Below, in pieces: positions 1-5,152 of a stretch of DNA of 5,152 nt. The notes under the pieces are model-generated. The model did no database searches, was not told the origin of the DNA, and saw only the letters and a list, made by a program, of their open reading frames with translations. The position numbers and the translations under genes are program-made. The stretch's first letter is position 1, and each line of letters opens with the position of its first letter. Location of the stretch: NCBI GenBank assembly GCA_029262955.1, contig JAJCYL010000100.1, positions 1-5,152 on the forward strand. Direction: 5' to 3'. The stretch is from Cytophagales bacterium. GTDB taxonomy: Bacteria > Bacteroidota > Bacteroidia > Cytophagales > Cyclobacteriaceae.

Positions 1-262
1 ATCCCCCTACGACATTCACTGTGGCCAGGGCTATTCCAAAAAAGCCTAAAATCAGTACAAAGTAGTTTCCCGGATCCGCCTGGCGCATTAAAATAATTGC
101 ACCGATAACCACTACACCACTAATCGCATTCGCCCCAGACATGAGAGGTGTATGTAGTACTGTTGGCACCTTTGAAATGACTTCCGTTCCAAGCAAAACG
201 GCCAGTACCAATATGTATATCATTGGAAGGTTTTCACTCAGAAATTGTATAATCTGATCCAT
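1..262 (-). CDS. pntAB: NAD(P) transhydrogenase subunit alpha part 2 (membrane subunit), 3' end off window
   Basis: This is the small membrane-domain subunit of the proton-translocating NAD(P) transhydrogenase, which couples hydride transfer between NADH and NADP+ to proton flow across the inner membrane. The 87 visible residues start at ATG 260-262 and are strongly hydrophobic, with likely membrane spans at about residues 13-29, 42-59 and 68-86. The segment HTPLMSGANAISGVVVIGAI (residues 37-56) matches the highly conserved alpha-subunit membrane motif (HTPLMS-x-x-NAISG in E. coli PntA). The ending TVNVVGG also fits the family, so only about 10-20 residues should be missing beyond the left edge. 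The start codon lies 2 bp after the stop of the alpha-1 gene, suggesting translational coupling; no Shine-Dalgarno sequence is visible. pntB is expected next, outside the window. Family identity is nearly certain; the exact 3' end is not visible. Confidence 0.95.
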   Translation of the reverse strand, partial: MDQIIQFLSENLPMIYILVLAVLLGTEVISKVPTVLHTPLMSGANAISGVVVIGAIILMRQADPGNYFVLILGFFGIALATVNVVGG

Positions 263-264
263 GA

Positions 265-1368
265 TTAGTTCGTGTTGTACTTAACTTGCCCTTCAAGTGT
301 CAGACAAGTGGACTTCAAAATTTCGTTTTCCATGTCAAGATTTAATTCACCGTCCTTGATCATTACCTTGAGAAAATTGTAAATATTCTTACTGTACAGT
401 TGACTTGCATGTATAGGTGCTGAAGTATGCAGTTCGGAGTTGCCAATAATGGTAACTCCATATTCAACAATTGTCTTGCCATTTTGGGTGAGCTCGCAAT
501 TGCCACCAGTGGATGCTGCCAGGTCAACAATTATTGAGCCCTCTTTCATTTCATTAACCGCCTCCCTGGTAAGTAATTTTGGTGCTGGCTTACCTCTCAG
601 CTGGGCAGTAGTTATAACAACATCTGACTGGACAGCTCTCTCCTTTATCAAGTCGGCTTGCTTTGTCTTGAATTCTTCCGTTTGCTCCACAGCGTATCCC
701 CCCGCATCCTTATCATCCTTAGCGCCTTCGACTTCTACAAATTTGGCACCCAGACTTTTAACTTCTTCTTTAACTGCTGTTCTTGTATCAAAGACCTCAA
801 CCACAGCTCCTAACCTCTTGGCGGTTGCCACAGCCTGAAGCCCTGCAACACCAGCTCCAAGTATAAGTACTTTGGCCGGTGGGATTGTTCCAGCCGCAGT
901 AGTGAGCATCGGAAAATAGCGTGGCAGTAAGTTAGCTGCCACAATTACTGCTTTGTAACCAGCGATTGAAGCCATGGAGGATAATACATCCATGGACTGG
1001 CCAAGAGTAATCCGAGGAATCATATCCAGGCTGAATGTAGAAATCGGATATTTTGCTAATGAATCCGAAACTAGACCATTACCAGCATAGGGTTCAAACA
1101 TAGAAATATATACCGCACCCTTCTTAAGTTGTTTGAGATCTGCCTCAGCCAAAGGCTTAAGTGTTACAAGAATATCAGAGTCCTTGAGAACATTTGCCCT
1201 ATTGTCTACCCGTGCCTGGGCTTGCTGGAAGTGGATATCATGAAAAAAGACAGAGTCTCCTGCATTGTTTTCAACACATACCTCATTCTTTTCATCCTCA
1301 AGCTTTTTAATAACCTCGGGAACTAATGCAACCCGGGGGTCATCTTCTTTAACTACACCAATTAACAT
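265..1368 (-). CDS. pntAA: NAD(P) transhydrogenase subunit alpha part 1 (NAD(H)-binding domain I)
   Basis: This is the soluble NAD(H)-binding subunit of the split-alpha transhydrogenase, related to alanine dehydrogenase, and it sits on the cytoplasmic face of the complex. The 367 residues begin with the family N-terminus (IGVVKEDDPRVALVPE, residues 3-18). The RQD loop that contacts the nicotinamide is present as Arg119, Gln124 and Asp127 in IPRITLGQSMD. The Rossmann glycine motif GAGVAG is at 171-176, with the adenosine-binding acidic residue probably Asp194 in VFDTR. The mobile-loop tyrosine is probably Tyr225 in GGYA. RGKPAPKLLT (258-267) and VDLAASTGGNCELT (281-294) are further family blocks. 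There is no membrane segment, as expected when alpha is split into two genes (the Rhodospirillum rubrum arrangement). ATG 1366-1368 is the only sensible start: an in-frame stop lies at 1387-1389 with no start codon between. It should be first in its operon, since the next gene upstream is divergent. Confidence 0.97.
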   Translation of the reverse strand: MLIGVVKEDDPRVALVPEVIKKLEDEKNEVCVENNAGDSVFFHDIHFQQAQARVDNRANVLKDSDILVTLKPLAEADLKQLKKGAVYISMFEPYAGNGLVSDSLAKYPISTFSLDMIPRITLGQSMDVLSSMASIAGYKAVIVAANLLPRYFPMLTTAAGTIPPAKVLILGAGVAGLQAVATAKRLGAVVEVFDTRTAVKEEVKSLGAKFVEVEGAKDDKDAGGYAVEQTEEFKTKQADLIKERAVQSDVVITTAQLRGKPAPKLLTREAVNEMKEGSIIVDLAASTGGNCELTQNGKTIVEYGVTIIGNSELHTSAPIHASQLYSKNIYNFLKVMIKDGELNLDMENEILKSTCLTLEGQVKYNTN

Positions 1369-1663
1369 TTCTGGATTTCCGTTTTCTTAAAAACAACTCC
1401 TACCTCCCAAATTGCTAATGCCTTTGAAAAACGAGGCTAAATAAATATTAATTAAGGACATAATAAACTTCCTGTACCATTAATACATAGAAGGCTCCAG
1501 ACAAGTGGTGTTAAAGATAAAAAAACATTATCAGGCACTCGCATGCAACCATTTCAGAAAGGTTCATGTAAATTTAATGTCAGTTTTGAAACAAAAAGTT
1601 TCAAAACCAGTTAAAGCAGAAAATATATGTACCAACATTATTTATTAAAAAAACGAAATTGAA
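1369..1663. other. Divergent intergenic region between pntAA and the YceI gene
   Basis: This 295-bp AT-rich spacer must contain the promoters for the leftward pnt operon and the rightward YceI gene. I see no credible small ORF or RNA gene in it. The one clear structure is the inverted repeat at 1583-1607. Near-matches to the Bacteroidota -7 element TAnnTTTG occur (TATCTTTA on the minus strand at 1512-1519; TATATGTA on the plus strand at 1624-1631), but neither has a TTG at the usual distance upstream, so I do not call either one a promoter. Confidence 0.6.
1583..1607. promoter_or_regulatory. Perfect 10-bp inverted repeat, candidate operator for the YceI gene
   Basis: GTTTTGAAAC at 1583-1592 and GTTTCAAAAC at 1598-1607 are exact reverse complements separated by AAAAA. 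Each arm is itself a near-palindrome of the form GTTTNNAAAC, so the element can be read as one 25-bp dyad or as two operators with centres 15 bp apart. It ends 56 bp before the YceI start codon. No T-run follows, so it is not a terminator. Dyads of this kind suit a dimeric regulator such as a MarR- or TetR-family protein, but no regulator gene is in the window and that part is inference. Confidence 0.5.
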
Positions 1664-2245
1664 ATGAAAAAAATTTATTTAGCTAGTGTATTGCTTTTTG
1701 CATTTGTAATAAATGCTTCAGCTCAAACTACCTGGGCCGTTGATAAAAATCATTCAACTATAGGTTTTACTATTGACCACATGGTCATATCTGAAGTCGA
1801 TGGGAAATTTGATGACTTTGAAGGTTCATTGACAGCTTCAAAGGATGATTTAACCGATGCCAAAATAACCTTCACTGCAAAGACTGCAAGTATTAATACT
1901 GGTGTTGATCGAAGAGATGGACATCTTCGCTCTGGAGATTTTTTTGATGTAGAAAAATTCCCTGAAATGACCTTTACCAGTAAGTCTTTCAAAAAAATTA
2001 GCGATGGCAAATATTTAATGAGTGGAGACCTTAGTATGCACGGGATTACAAAATCTGTTTCATTAGATGTGAAATTCAACGGAACTGTCGATACTGGTAA
2101 GGGCATGAAAGCTGGCTTTAAGGTTAGTGGTGTAATCAATAGAAAAGACTGGGGATTGACCTGGAATAACGTTATTGAGAGCGGTGGCGTGGCTGTTGGT
2201 GAAGAAGTGACGCTTGACATCAAGCTTGAAATGAATAAGAGTTAA
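1664..2245 (+). CDS. YceI-family secreted lipocalin-like protein
   Basis: YceI-family proteins are small secreted beta-barrels; structures of relatives show a long isoprenoid or quinone-like ligand in the barrel. The exact role is usually unknown, with links to acid, osmotic or oxidative stress. The 193 residues begin with a clear Sec signal peptide: Lys2-Lys3, a hydrophobic core at about 5-17, and a likely signal peptidase I cut after NASA (residue 20). The mature part shows the family blocks in order: WAVDKNHSTIGFTIDHM (24-40), GKFDDFEGSL (47-56), ASINTGVDRRDGHLRSGDFF (75-94), GDLSMHGITKSVSL (121-134), NRKDWGLTW (159-167) and a closing VGEEVTLDI strand (178-186). Length is normal and nothing is missing. 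The start is preceded by A-rich DNA without a Shine-Dalgarno sequence. Two stop codons follow in frame (TAA TAG), and a strong terminator lies 65 bp downstream, so the gene is probably monocistronic. Physiological ligand and localisation (periplasm) are inferred. Confidence 0.95.
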   Translation: MKKIYLASVLLFAFVINASAQTTWAVDKNHSTIGFTIDHMVISEVDGKFDDFEGSLTASKDDLTDAKITFTAKTASINTGVDRRDGHLRSGDFFDVEKFPEMTFTSKSFKKISDGKYLMSGDLSMHGITKSVSLDVKFNGTVDTGKGMKAGFKVSGVINRKDWGLTWNNVIESGGVAVGEEVTLDIKLEMNKS

Positions 2246-2306
2246 TAGAGGTCATCTTTAAGAATCCAATACATTTTTAGAGGTCACCTATTTGAGTTTT
2301 TGACCT
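2246..2306 (+). repeat. Short TAGAGGTCA direct repeat with an inverted TGACCT
   Basis: The 9-mer TAGAGGTCA occurs at 2246-2254 and again at 2278-2286, 32 bp apart, in the 3' untranslated region of the YceI gene. TGACCT at 2301-2306 can pair with the AGGTCA of either copy, giving alternative 6-bp hairpins just upstream of the terminator stem. The function, if any, is unknown; the match is short enough to be chance. Confidence 0.35.
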
Positions 2307-2309
2307 TGG

Positions 2310-2346
2310 TAAGCGCAGTGGATTTTCCATTGCGCTTATTTTTTTT
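2310..2346 (+). terminator. Strong rho-independent terminator after the YceI gene
   Basis: A 12-bp stem pairs 2310-2321 (TAAGCGCAGTGG) with 2327-2338 (CCATTGCGCTTA), with one G-T wobble and a 5-nt loop ATTTT. It is followed immediately by eight T residues at 2339-2346. This is a canonical intrinsic terminator for rightward transcription. The left side lacks a matching layout for leftward termination, and no gene on the minus strand ends here. Confidence 0.93.
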
Positions 2347-2374
2347 GTGGACCTATTGAATGATCCTAATTTTG
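2344..2374 (+). promoter_or_regulatory. Bacteroidota-type sigma-A promoter of pyrE
   Basis: TTTG at 2344-2347 and TAATTTTG at 2367-2374 are separated by 19 bp. This matches the Bacteroidota housekeeping promoter (-33 TTTG, -7 TAnnTTTG) at every consensus base and at the usual spacing. The -33 element is formed by the last T residues of the preceding terminator. A start site about 5-8 bases after the -7 element would fall at or just beyond the pyrE ATG (2379), implying a leaderless or nearly leaderless message. Confidence 0.75.
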
Positions 2375-2378
2375 AGAC

Positions 2379-3017
2379 ATGAATGATGTGCAGGTCAGTA
2401 AAGAAATTGCCCAGTCCCTATTAGAGATAGAGGCCATCAGGTTAAGCCCTAATGAGCCTTTCACCTGGAGCTCCGGTTGGAAATCTCCCATTTATTGCGA
2501 CAACCGACTTTCACTCTCTTACCCGGACATCCGAACGTTTGTAAAAAAATCTTTGGCATCAAAAATCAAAGAATTATATCCAGCAGTGGAGGCTATTGCG
2601 GGTGTCGCAACCGCAGGAATCCCGCAAGGTGCGCTGGTTGCAGATGTTTTGGGGCTTCCATTTATTTACGTCAGATCCAAGGCAAAAGGTCACGGCATGG
2701 AAAACCTGATTGAAGGCCAATCCGTTCCAGGTCAAAAAGTGGTGGTTATTGAGGATTTAATTTCGACAGGTGGAAGTTCTCTGAAAGCAATAGAAGCTTT
2801 GCGGCAAGGAGAAATAATTGTTTTGGGACTCGGGGCGATTTTTACCTATGGTTTCTCTCTTGCCGCAGATAATTTTAAGAAGGCGGGTGTGGATTGCTTC
2901 ACCCTTAGTAATTATTCCACAATGCTCGAAGAGGCACTTCGAAAGAACTACATCAATGAAAGTCAACTGAGCTCACTCCAAGAATGGAATAAAGATCCAG
3001 GTAATTGGAGGAATTAA
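2379..3017 (+). CDS. pyrE: Orotate phosphoribosyltransferase
   Basis: PyrE joins orotate to PRPP to give orotidine 5'-monophosphate, the fifth step of de novo UMP synthesis, in the cytoplasm as a dimer. The 212 residues are of normal length. FTWSSGWKSPIYCDNRLSLS (28-47) is the conserved N-terminal orotate/PRPP block. IAGVATAGIPQGALVA (73-88) is a further family block. The flexible catalytic loop is RSKAKGHG (99-106), with Arg99, Lys103 and His105 in the expected spacing. The PRPP-binding signature VVVIEDLISTGGSS is at 121-134, with the acidic pair Glu125-Asp126. The start ATG gives the usual short helix before LLEIEAIRL; GTG at codon 4 is the only nearby alternative. It has its own promoter at 2344-2374. 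The next genes are on the same strand: 52 bp separate its stop from the next start, and the spacer holds a hairpin. Confidence 0.97.
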   Translation: MNDVQVSKEIAQSLLEIEAIRLSPNEPFTWSSGWKSPIYCDNRLSLSYPDIRTFVKKSLASKIKELYPAVEAIAGVATAGIPQGALVADVLGLPFIYVRSKAKGHGMENLIEGQSVPGQKVVVIEDLISTGGSSLKAIEALRQGEIIVLGLGAIFTYGFSLAADNFKKAGVDCFTLSNYSTMLEEALRKNYINESQLSSLQEWNKDPGNWRN

Positions 3018-3038
3018 TCCTCCAGATTCCATCTTTTT
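3006..3038 (+). terminator. Hairpin containing the pyrE stop codon, possible weak terminator or attenuator
   Basis: TGGAGGA (3006-3012) pairs perfectly with TCCTCCA (3018-3024) around the loop ATTAA, and the TAA stop codon of pyrE (3015-3017) lies in that loop. A run of five T residues (3034-3038) follows, but about 9 bases after the stem, which is too far for an efficient intrinsic terminator. It may stabilise the 3' end, cause partial termination, or be controlled by ribosomes terminating at pyrE. Confidence 0.35.
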
Positions 3039-3069
3039 GATTAAATTTCAATTCACTAATAGAATTGTT

Positions 3070-3657
3070 ATGCCTATAAAAACTCATTTCCTTGTTCTTA
3101 TTCTTTTTTCTGGATTTCTCACTAATGCGCAAAACCTCTCAAAGGCCGATCAAATTGCTGCTGCAGTATTGGCAGCACCTGAAGAAATGCGGGAGGGAGC
3201 AACCGTCTTTGGATACGATGTGGATGGAAAATTTACGACACTAAAATCGGGAACCAATGATTTGATCTGTCTTGCAGATGATCCTGAAAATTCCGGATTT
3301 AGCACCGCTTGCTACCACAAAGATCTTGACCCTTTTATGGCAAGAGGTAGAGCTTTAAGAGCTGAAGGTAAAAATCCTGGAGAAATAAATAAAATTCGCG
3401 AGGAGGAAGCCAAAAGTGGCCAGATGAAGATGCCAAAACAGCCAACTACACTCCATGTGCTATCCGGGAAAGATGGAAAATACAATCCCGCTAGTGGACA
3501 AGTGGAAGGTGCTAACTATCGATACGTTGTTTATATCCCTTATGCCACGCCGGAGTCAACCGGTTTGCCAACCAAACCTCTTGAACAAGGTCATCCCTGG
3601 ATTATGTTTCCTGGCACCTATAGGGCTCACATTATGATCACGCCCCCAAGGGAATAG
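3070..3657 (+). CDS. Conserved-looking exported protein of unknown function
   Basis: I do not recognise a named domain. ATG 3070 gives 195 residues starting with a typical Sec signal peptide (a Lys at 4, hydrophobic core 7-17, likely cleavage after TNA, residue 20). A TTG at 3037 would add 11 residues ahead of the signal peptide, so I prefer the ATG. The mature protein has no other membrane span. Visible features are a short helix-like segment (ADQIAAAVLAAPEEMREGA, 26-44), a block with two cysteines (Cys67 in LICLADDP, Cys81 in TACYHKDLDPFMARGR) that could form a disulfide in the periplasm, a charged Glu/Lys-rich linker (about 96-120), and a C-terminal block ending HPWIMFPGTYRAHIMITPP (175-193) rich in His, Trp and Pro. 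The pattern looks like a folded, conserved periplasmic protein. The gene stops 7 bp before the DNA glycosylase gene, so the two are probably cotranscribed. Function should be left open. Confidence 0.85.
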   Translation: MPIKTHFLVLILFSGFLTNAQNLSKADQIAAAVLAAPEEMREGATVFGYDVDGKFTTLKSGTNDLICLADDPENSGFSTACYHKDLDPFMARGRALRAEGKNPGEINKIREEEAKSGQMKMPKQPTTLHVLSGKDGKYNPASGQVEGANYRYVVYIPYATPESTGLPTKPLEQGHPWIMFPGTYRAHIMITPPRE

Positions 3658-3664
3658 TATTTAG

Positions 3665-4342
3665 ATGACATTTGGTGATGAGGTTAAGGCTTTTTACAAA
3701 AGCCTTAAAATTCCTACAGGTCTTCCAAAGGATGTTGATGCCCTATATCCATTCGGAAATCCTGAAACGTGGTTGGTGATTGAGCAGTTTTTTCAAAAAT
3801 TTTATAACGACAGCAATCCACGAATTCTTCTCATGGGGATCAACCCGGGACGTTTCGGCGCCGGGCTAACAGGAATTGGATTTACTGACCCCATCAGATT
3901 AGAGGAGGAGTGTGGCATTGCCAACAATTTTCAAAAGAAAGCTGAACTTTCATCCAAATTCATTTATGATGTAATTCATGCGTACGGCGGTCCGTCAAAG
4001 TTCTATTCCAGATTCTTTTTTTCATCTATTTCCCCAATAGGTTTTGTTAAGAATGGCAAGAATTACAATTATTATGACGAACCAAAACTTGAAAAAGCTG
4101 TATACCCATTTGCAGCGAGCTGTCTTGAGAAAAAACTGAAGTTTGGCTGTTCCAGGGATACGGCCTTCAGCATTGGACAGGGAAAGAATTTCAAATTCTT
4201 ATCCAAATTAAATAATGAGCACAACTTCTTTGAGCGAGTCGAATTTGTTCCCCATCCAAGATGGGTAATGCAATACCGCTTAAAAAGAAAAGAAGAGTTT
4301 ATTGATCAGTATATACAGGCCTTGAATTCGGTTCAAGATTAA
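3665..4342 (+). CDS. SMUG2/DUF4918-like uracil-DNA glycosylase superfamily protein
   Basis: This probably removes uracil or related damaged bases from DNA to start base-excision repair, in the cytoplasm. The 225 residues carry a superfamily motif 1, LLMGINPGRFGAGLTGIGFT (55-74), resembling the SMUG1 motif GMNPGPFG; Asn60 aligns with the SMUG1 catalytic Asn. The motif 2 position is HPRW (197-200), with His197 likely to act on the leaving base. Other blocks are FTDP (73-76), YGGPSKFYSRFFFSSISPIG (107-126) and NYNYYDEPKL (133-142), which I associate with the Bacteroidota SMUG2 group. There is no signal peptide. The start ATG follows the exported-protein stop by 7 bp; no Shine-Dalgarno sequence is evident. 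The family call rests on remembered motifs. Substrate preference (uracil, xanthine or oxidised pyrimidines) cannot be read from the sequence. Confidence 0.85.
   Translation: MTFGDEVKAFYKSLKIPTGLPKDVDALYPFGNPETWLVIEQFFQKFYNDSNPRILLMGINPGRFGAGLTGIGFTDPIRLEEECGIANNFQKKAELSSKFIYDVIHAYGGPSKFYSRFFFSSISPIGFVKNGKNYNYYDEPKLEKAVYPFAASCLEKKLKFGCSRDTAFSIGQGKNFKFLSKLNNEHNFFERVEFVPHPRWVMQYRLKRKEEFIDQYIQALNSVQD
4321..4337 (+). terminator. Weak hairpin at the 3' end of the glycosylase gene
   Basis: CTTGAA (4321-4326) pairs with TTCAAG (4332-4337) around a TTCGG loop, within the last codons of the glycosylase gene, followed by a broken T-rich stretch (ATTAATTTTAAT). The stem is only 6 bp and AT-rich, so it is at best a weak terminator. 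It is the only hairpin of note near this gene end. Confidence 0.25.
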
Positions 4343-4421
4343 TTTTAATGTAACCATCAAATCGTTCCAAATCCTTGAAAGTGACTCTGGTATCTCACCA
4401 AAAATTACCCTCATAATAAAA

Positions 4422-5152
4422 TCACCTTCCTAAAAAAACTGATGGCGCCATATTTATTGCCTTGTCAAATTCATCGGAATTAAGTTGAGCTTCTCCCTCA
4501 TATTGAGAGAGGTAGGTCAGAATATTTTCAGTTGCTATATTACCAACCAGTTTATCTTCTGCCATTGGACAGCCGCCAAACCCATTGATTGAGCCATCAA
4601 ATCTTCTACACCCAGCTTTGTAGGCCGCATCAATTTTTTCCAAGGCAGTATCTCTGTCAGAGTGAAGATGTACTCCAAATTCAATCTCTGGATAAGAATT
4701 GGTAACGCTACTGAAAATTGTTTGAATATTTTCTTCGTTCGATACACCAATGGTATCAGCCAGTGAAATAATAGATATCCCAATCTGATCCAGTTTGGCT
4801 ACGAATTCTGAAACGTAGTCCATTTCATAGGGATCGCCATATGGATTTCCAAAACCCATGGACAAGTAAGTCACAAGAATCTTTTCATTCTTTCTACACA
4901 AATCATTGATCTCGTAAACTGTTTGAAACGCCTCTTCAACGCTTCTATTTGTATTTCGTTGCTGAAATGTTTCCGAAAGAGAGAGCGGATATCCCAGATA
5001 GCTTATCTTTTGAAATTTGCAGGCATCTTCGGCTCCTCTGGTATTGGCAACGATGACCAACAATTTTGAAGCAGACTGTTCCACCTCCAATCGATCTATA
5101 ACCTCTCCAGTATCCCTTAGCTGAGGTATGGCCTTTGGAGAAACAAAGCTGC
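4422..5152 (-). CDS. mvaB: Hydroxymethylglutaryl-CoA lyase, N-terminus off window
   Basis: HMG-CoA lyase splits 3-hydroxy-3-methylglutaryl-CoA into acetyl-CoA and acetoacetate, the last step of leucine breakdown, in the cytoplasm; it is a TIM-barrel metal enzyme of the DRE-TIM family. The open frame continues to the right edge (242 full codons), so a TTG at 5088-5090 is not the start. The visible part opens with SFVSPKAIPQ and continues with the family blocks GYPLSLSETFQQRNTN (53-68 of the fragment), YLSMGFGNPYGDPY (95-108) and SLADTIG (129-135). The metal-binding HxH is His161/His163 in VHLHS. The catalytic-cysteine loop GFGGCPMA is at 190-197 (Cys194), and GNIATEN (203-209) contains the probable Asn metal ligand. 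About 40 N-terminal residues, including the RDG metal/acid motif, are missing beyond 5152. The C-terminus is complete. It converges on the glycosylase gene with a 79-bp gap. Confidence 0.96.
   Translation of the reverse strand, partial: SFVSPKAIPQLRDTGEVIDRLEVEQSASKLLVIVANTRGAEDACKFQKISYLGYPLSLSETFQQRNTNRSVEEAFQTVYEINDLCRKNEKILVTYLSMGFGNPYGDPYEMDYVSEFVAKLDQIGISIISLADTIGVSNEENIQTIFSSVTNSYPEIEFGVHLHSDRDTALEKIDAAYKAGCRRFDGSINGFGGCPMAEDKLVGNIATENILTYLSQYEGEAQLNSDEFDKAINMAPSVFLGR

Noticed and set aside
440..838. 132-codon open frame on the plus strand
   Set aside because: It is antisense to the well-conserved pntAA coding sequence and its product has no recognisable motif; it is a shadow frame.
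1398..1409. GGGAGGTAGGAG on the minus strand as a ribosome binding site for pntAA
   Set aside because: It lies about 30-40 bases upstream of the ATG, too far to position a ribosome.
301..1508. Shared 11-mer CAGACAAGTGG at 301-311 and 1498-1508
   Set aside because: A few such matches are expected by chance in a window of this size, and the contexts (coding and intergenic) are unrelated.
1750..2223. 157-codon open frame on the minus strand
   Set aside because: It lies wholly opposite the YceI gene, whose signal peptide and family motifs are clear; the antisense product looks like no protein family.
2475..2702. PyrE differences from the enterobacterial enzyme (Ser31 for Lys, Ser100 for Lys in the catalytic loop)
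   Set aside because: From memory, FTWSSG and RSKAKGHG are normal for the Bacillus-type PyrE subfamily, so these are not anomalies.
3037..3069. TTG start for the exported protein
   Set aside because: It would place 11 polar residues before the signal peptide and overlap the T-run after the pyrE hairpin; the ATG at 3070 begins a normal signal peptide.
5088..5090. TTG as start of the HMG-CoA lyase
   Set aside because: The frame stays open upstream and encodes the conserved SFVSPKAIPQ block, so the true start is beyond the right edge.
1..5152. A defence, mobile or otherwise novel multi-gene system
   Set aside because: No transposase, integrase, repeat array, toxin-antitoxin pair or nuclease cassette is seen; nearly all genes belong to well-known housekeeping families.

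Overview
The window looks like ordinary chromosomal DNA from a member of the Bacteroidota, probably a Cytophagia- or Flavobacteriia-like organism. The signs are a textbook Bacteroidota promoter (TTTG, 19 bp, TAnnTTTG) in front of pyrE, start codons preceded by A-rich DNA and not by Shine-Dalgarno sequences, a split-alpha transhydrogenase operon, and a SMUG2/DUF4918-type DNA glycosylase. These assignments come from reading the proteins and recalling family motifs; no search was run.

Layout. Bases 1-1368 (minus strand) hold the start of a proton-translocating NAD(P) transhydrogenase operon: the soluble NAD(H)-binding subunit alpha-1 is complete, and the membrane subunit alpha-2 follows 2 bp later and runs off the left edge; pntB would be expected beyond it. 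A 295-bp divergent spacer (1369-1663) contains a perfect 10-bp inverted repeat that is a good candidate operator. It precedes a secreted YceI-family lipocalin-like protein (1664-2245, plus strand). A strong intrinsic terminator follows (2310-2346), and its T-tract doubles as the -33 element of the pyrE promoter.

Bases 2379-4342 (plus strand) hold three genes that may form one unit: pyrE (orotate phosphoribosyltransferase), an unrecognised exported protein of about 195 residues, and, 7 bp later, the uracil-DNA-glycosylase-superfamily protein. A hairpin containing the pyrE stop codon may partly separate pyrE from the other two. A 79-bp convergent spacer leads to the 3' part of an HMG-CoA lyase gene on the minus strand (4422-5152), whose N-terminus is off the right edge.

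The genes are mainly housekeeping metabolism (NADPH supply, UMP synthesis, leucine/HMG-CoA breakdown) plus uracil repair. I see no mobile element, CRISPR array, RNA gene, phage gene or defence cassette. The most interesting points are the terminator/promoter overlap that predicts a nearly leaderless pyrE mRNA, the paired palindromes upstream of the YceI gene, and the unknown exported protein tightly linked to a DNA glycosylase.
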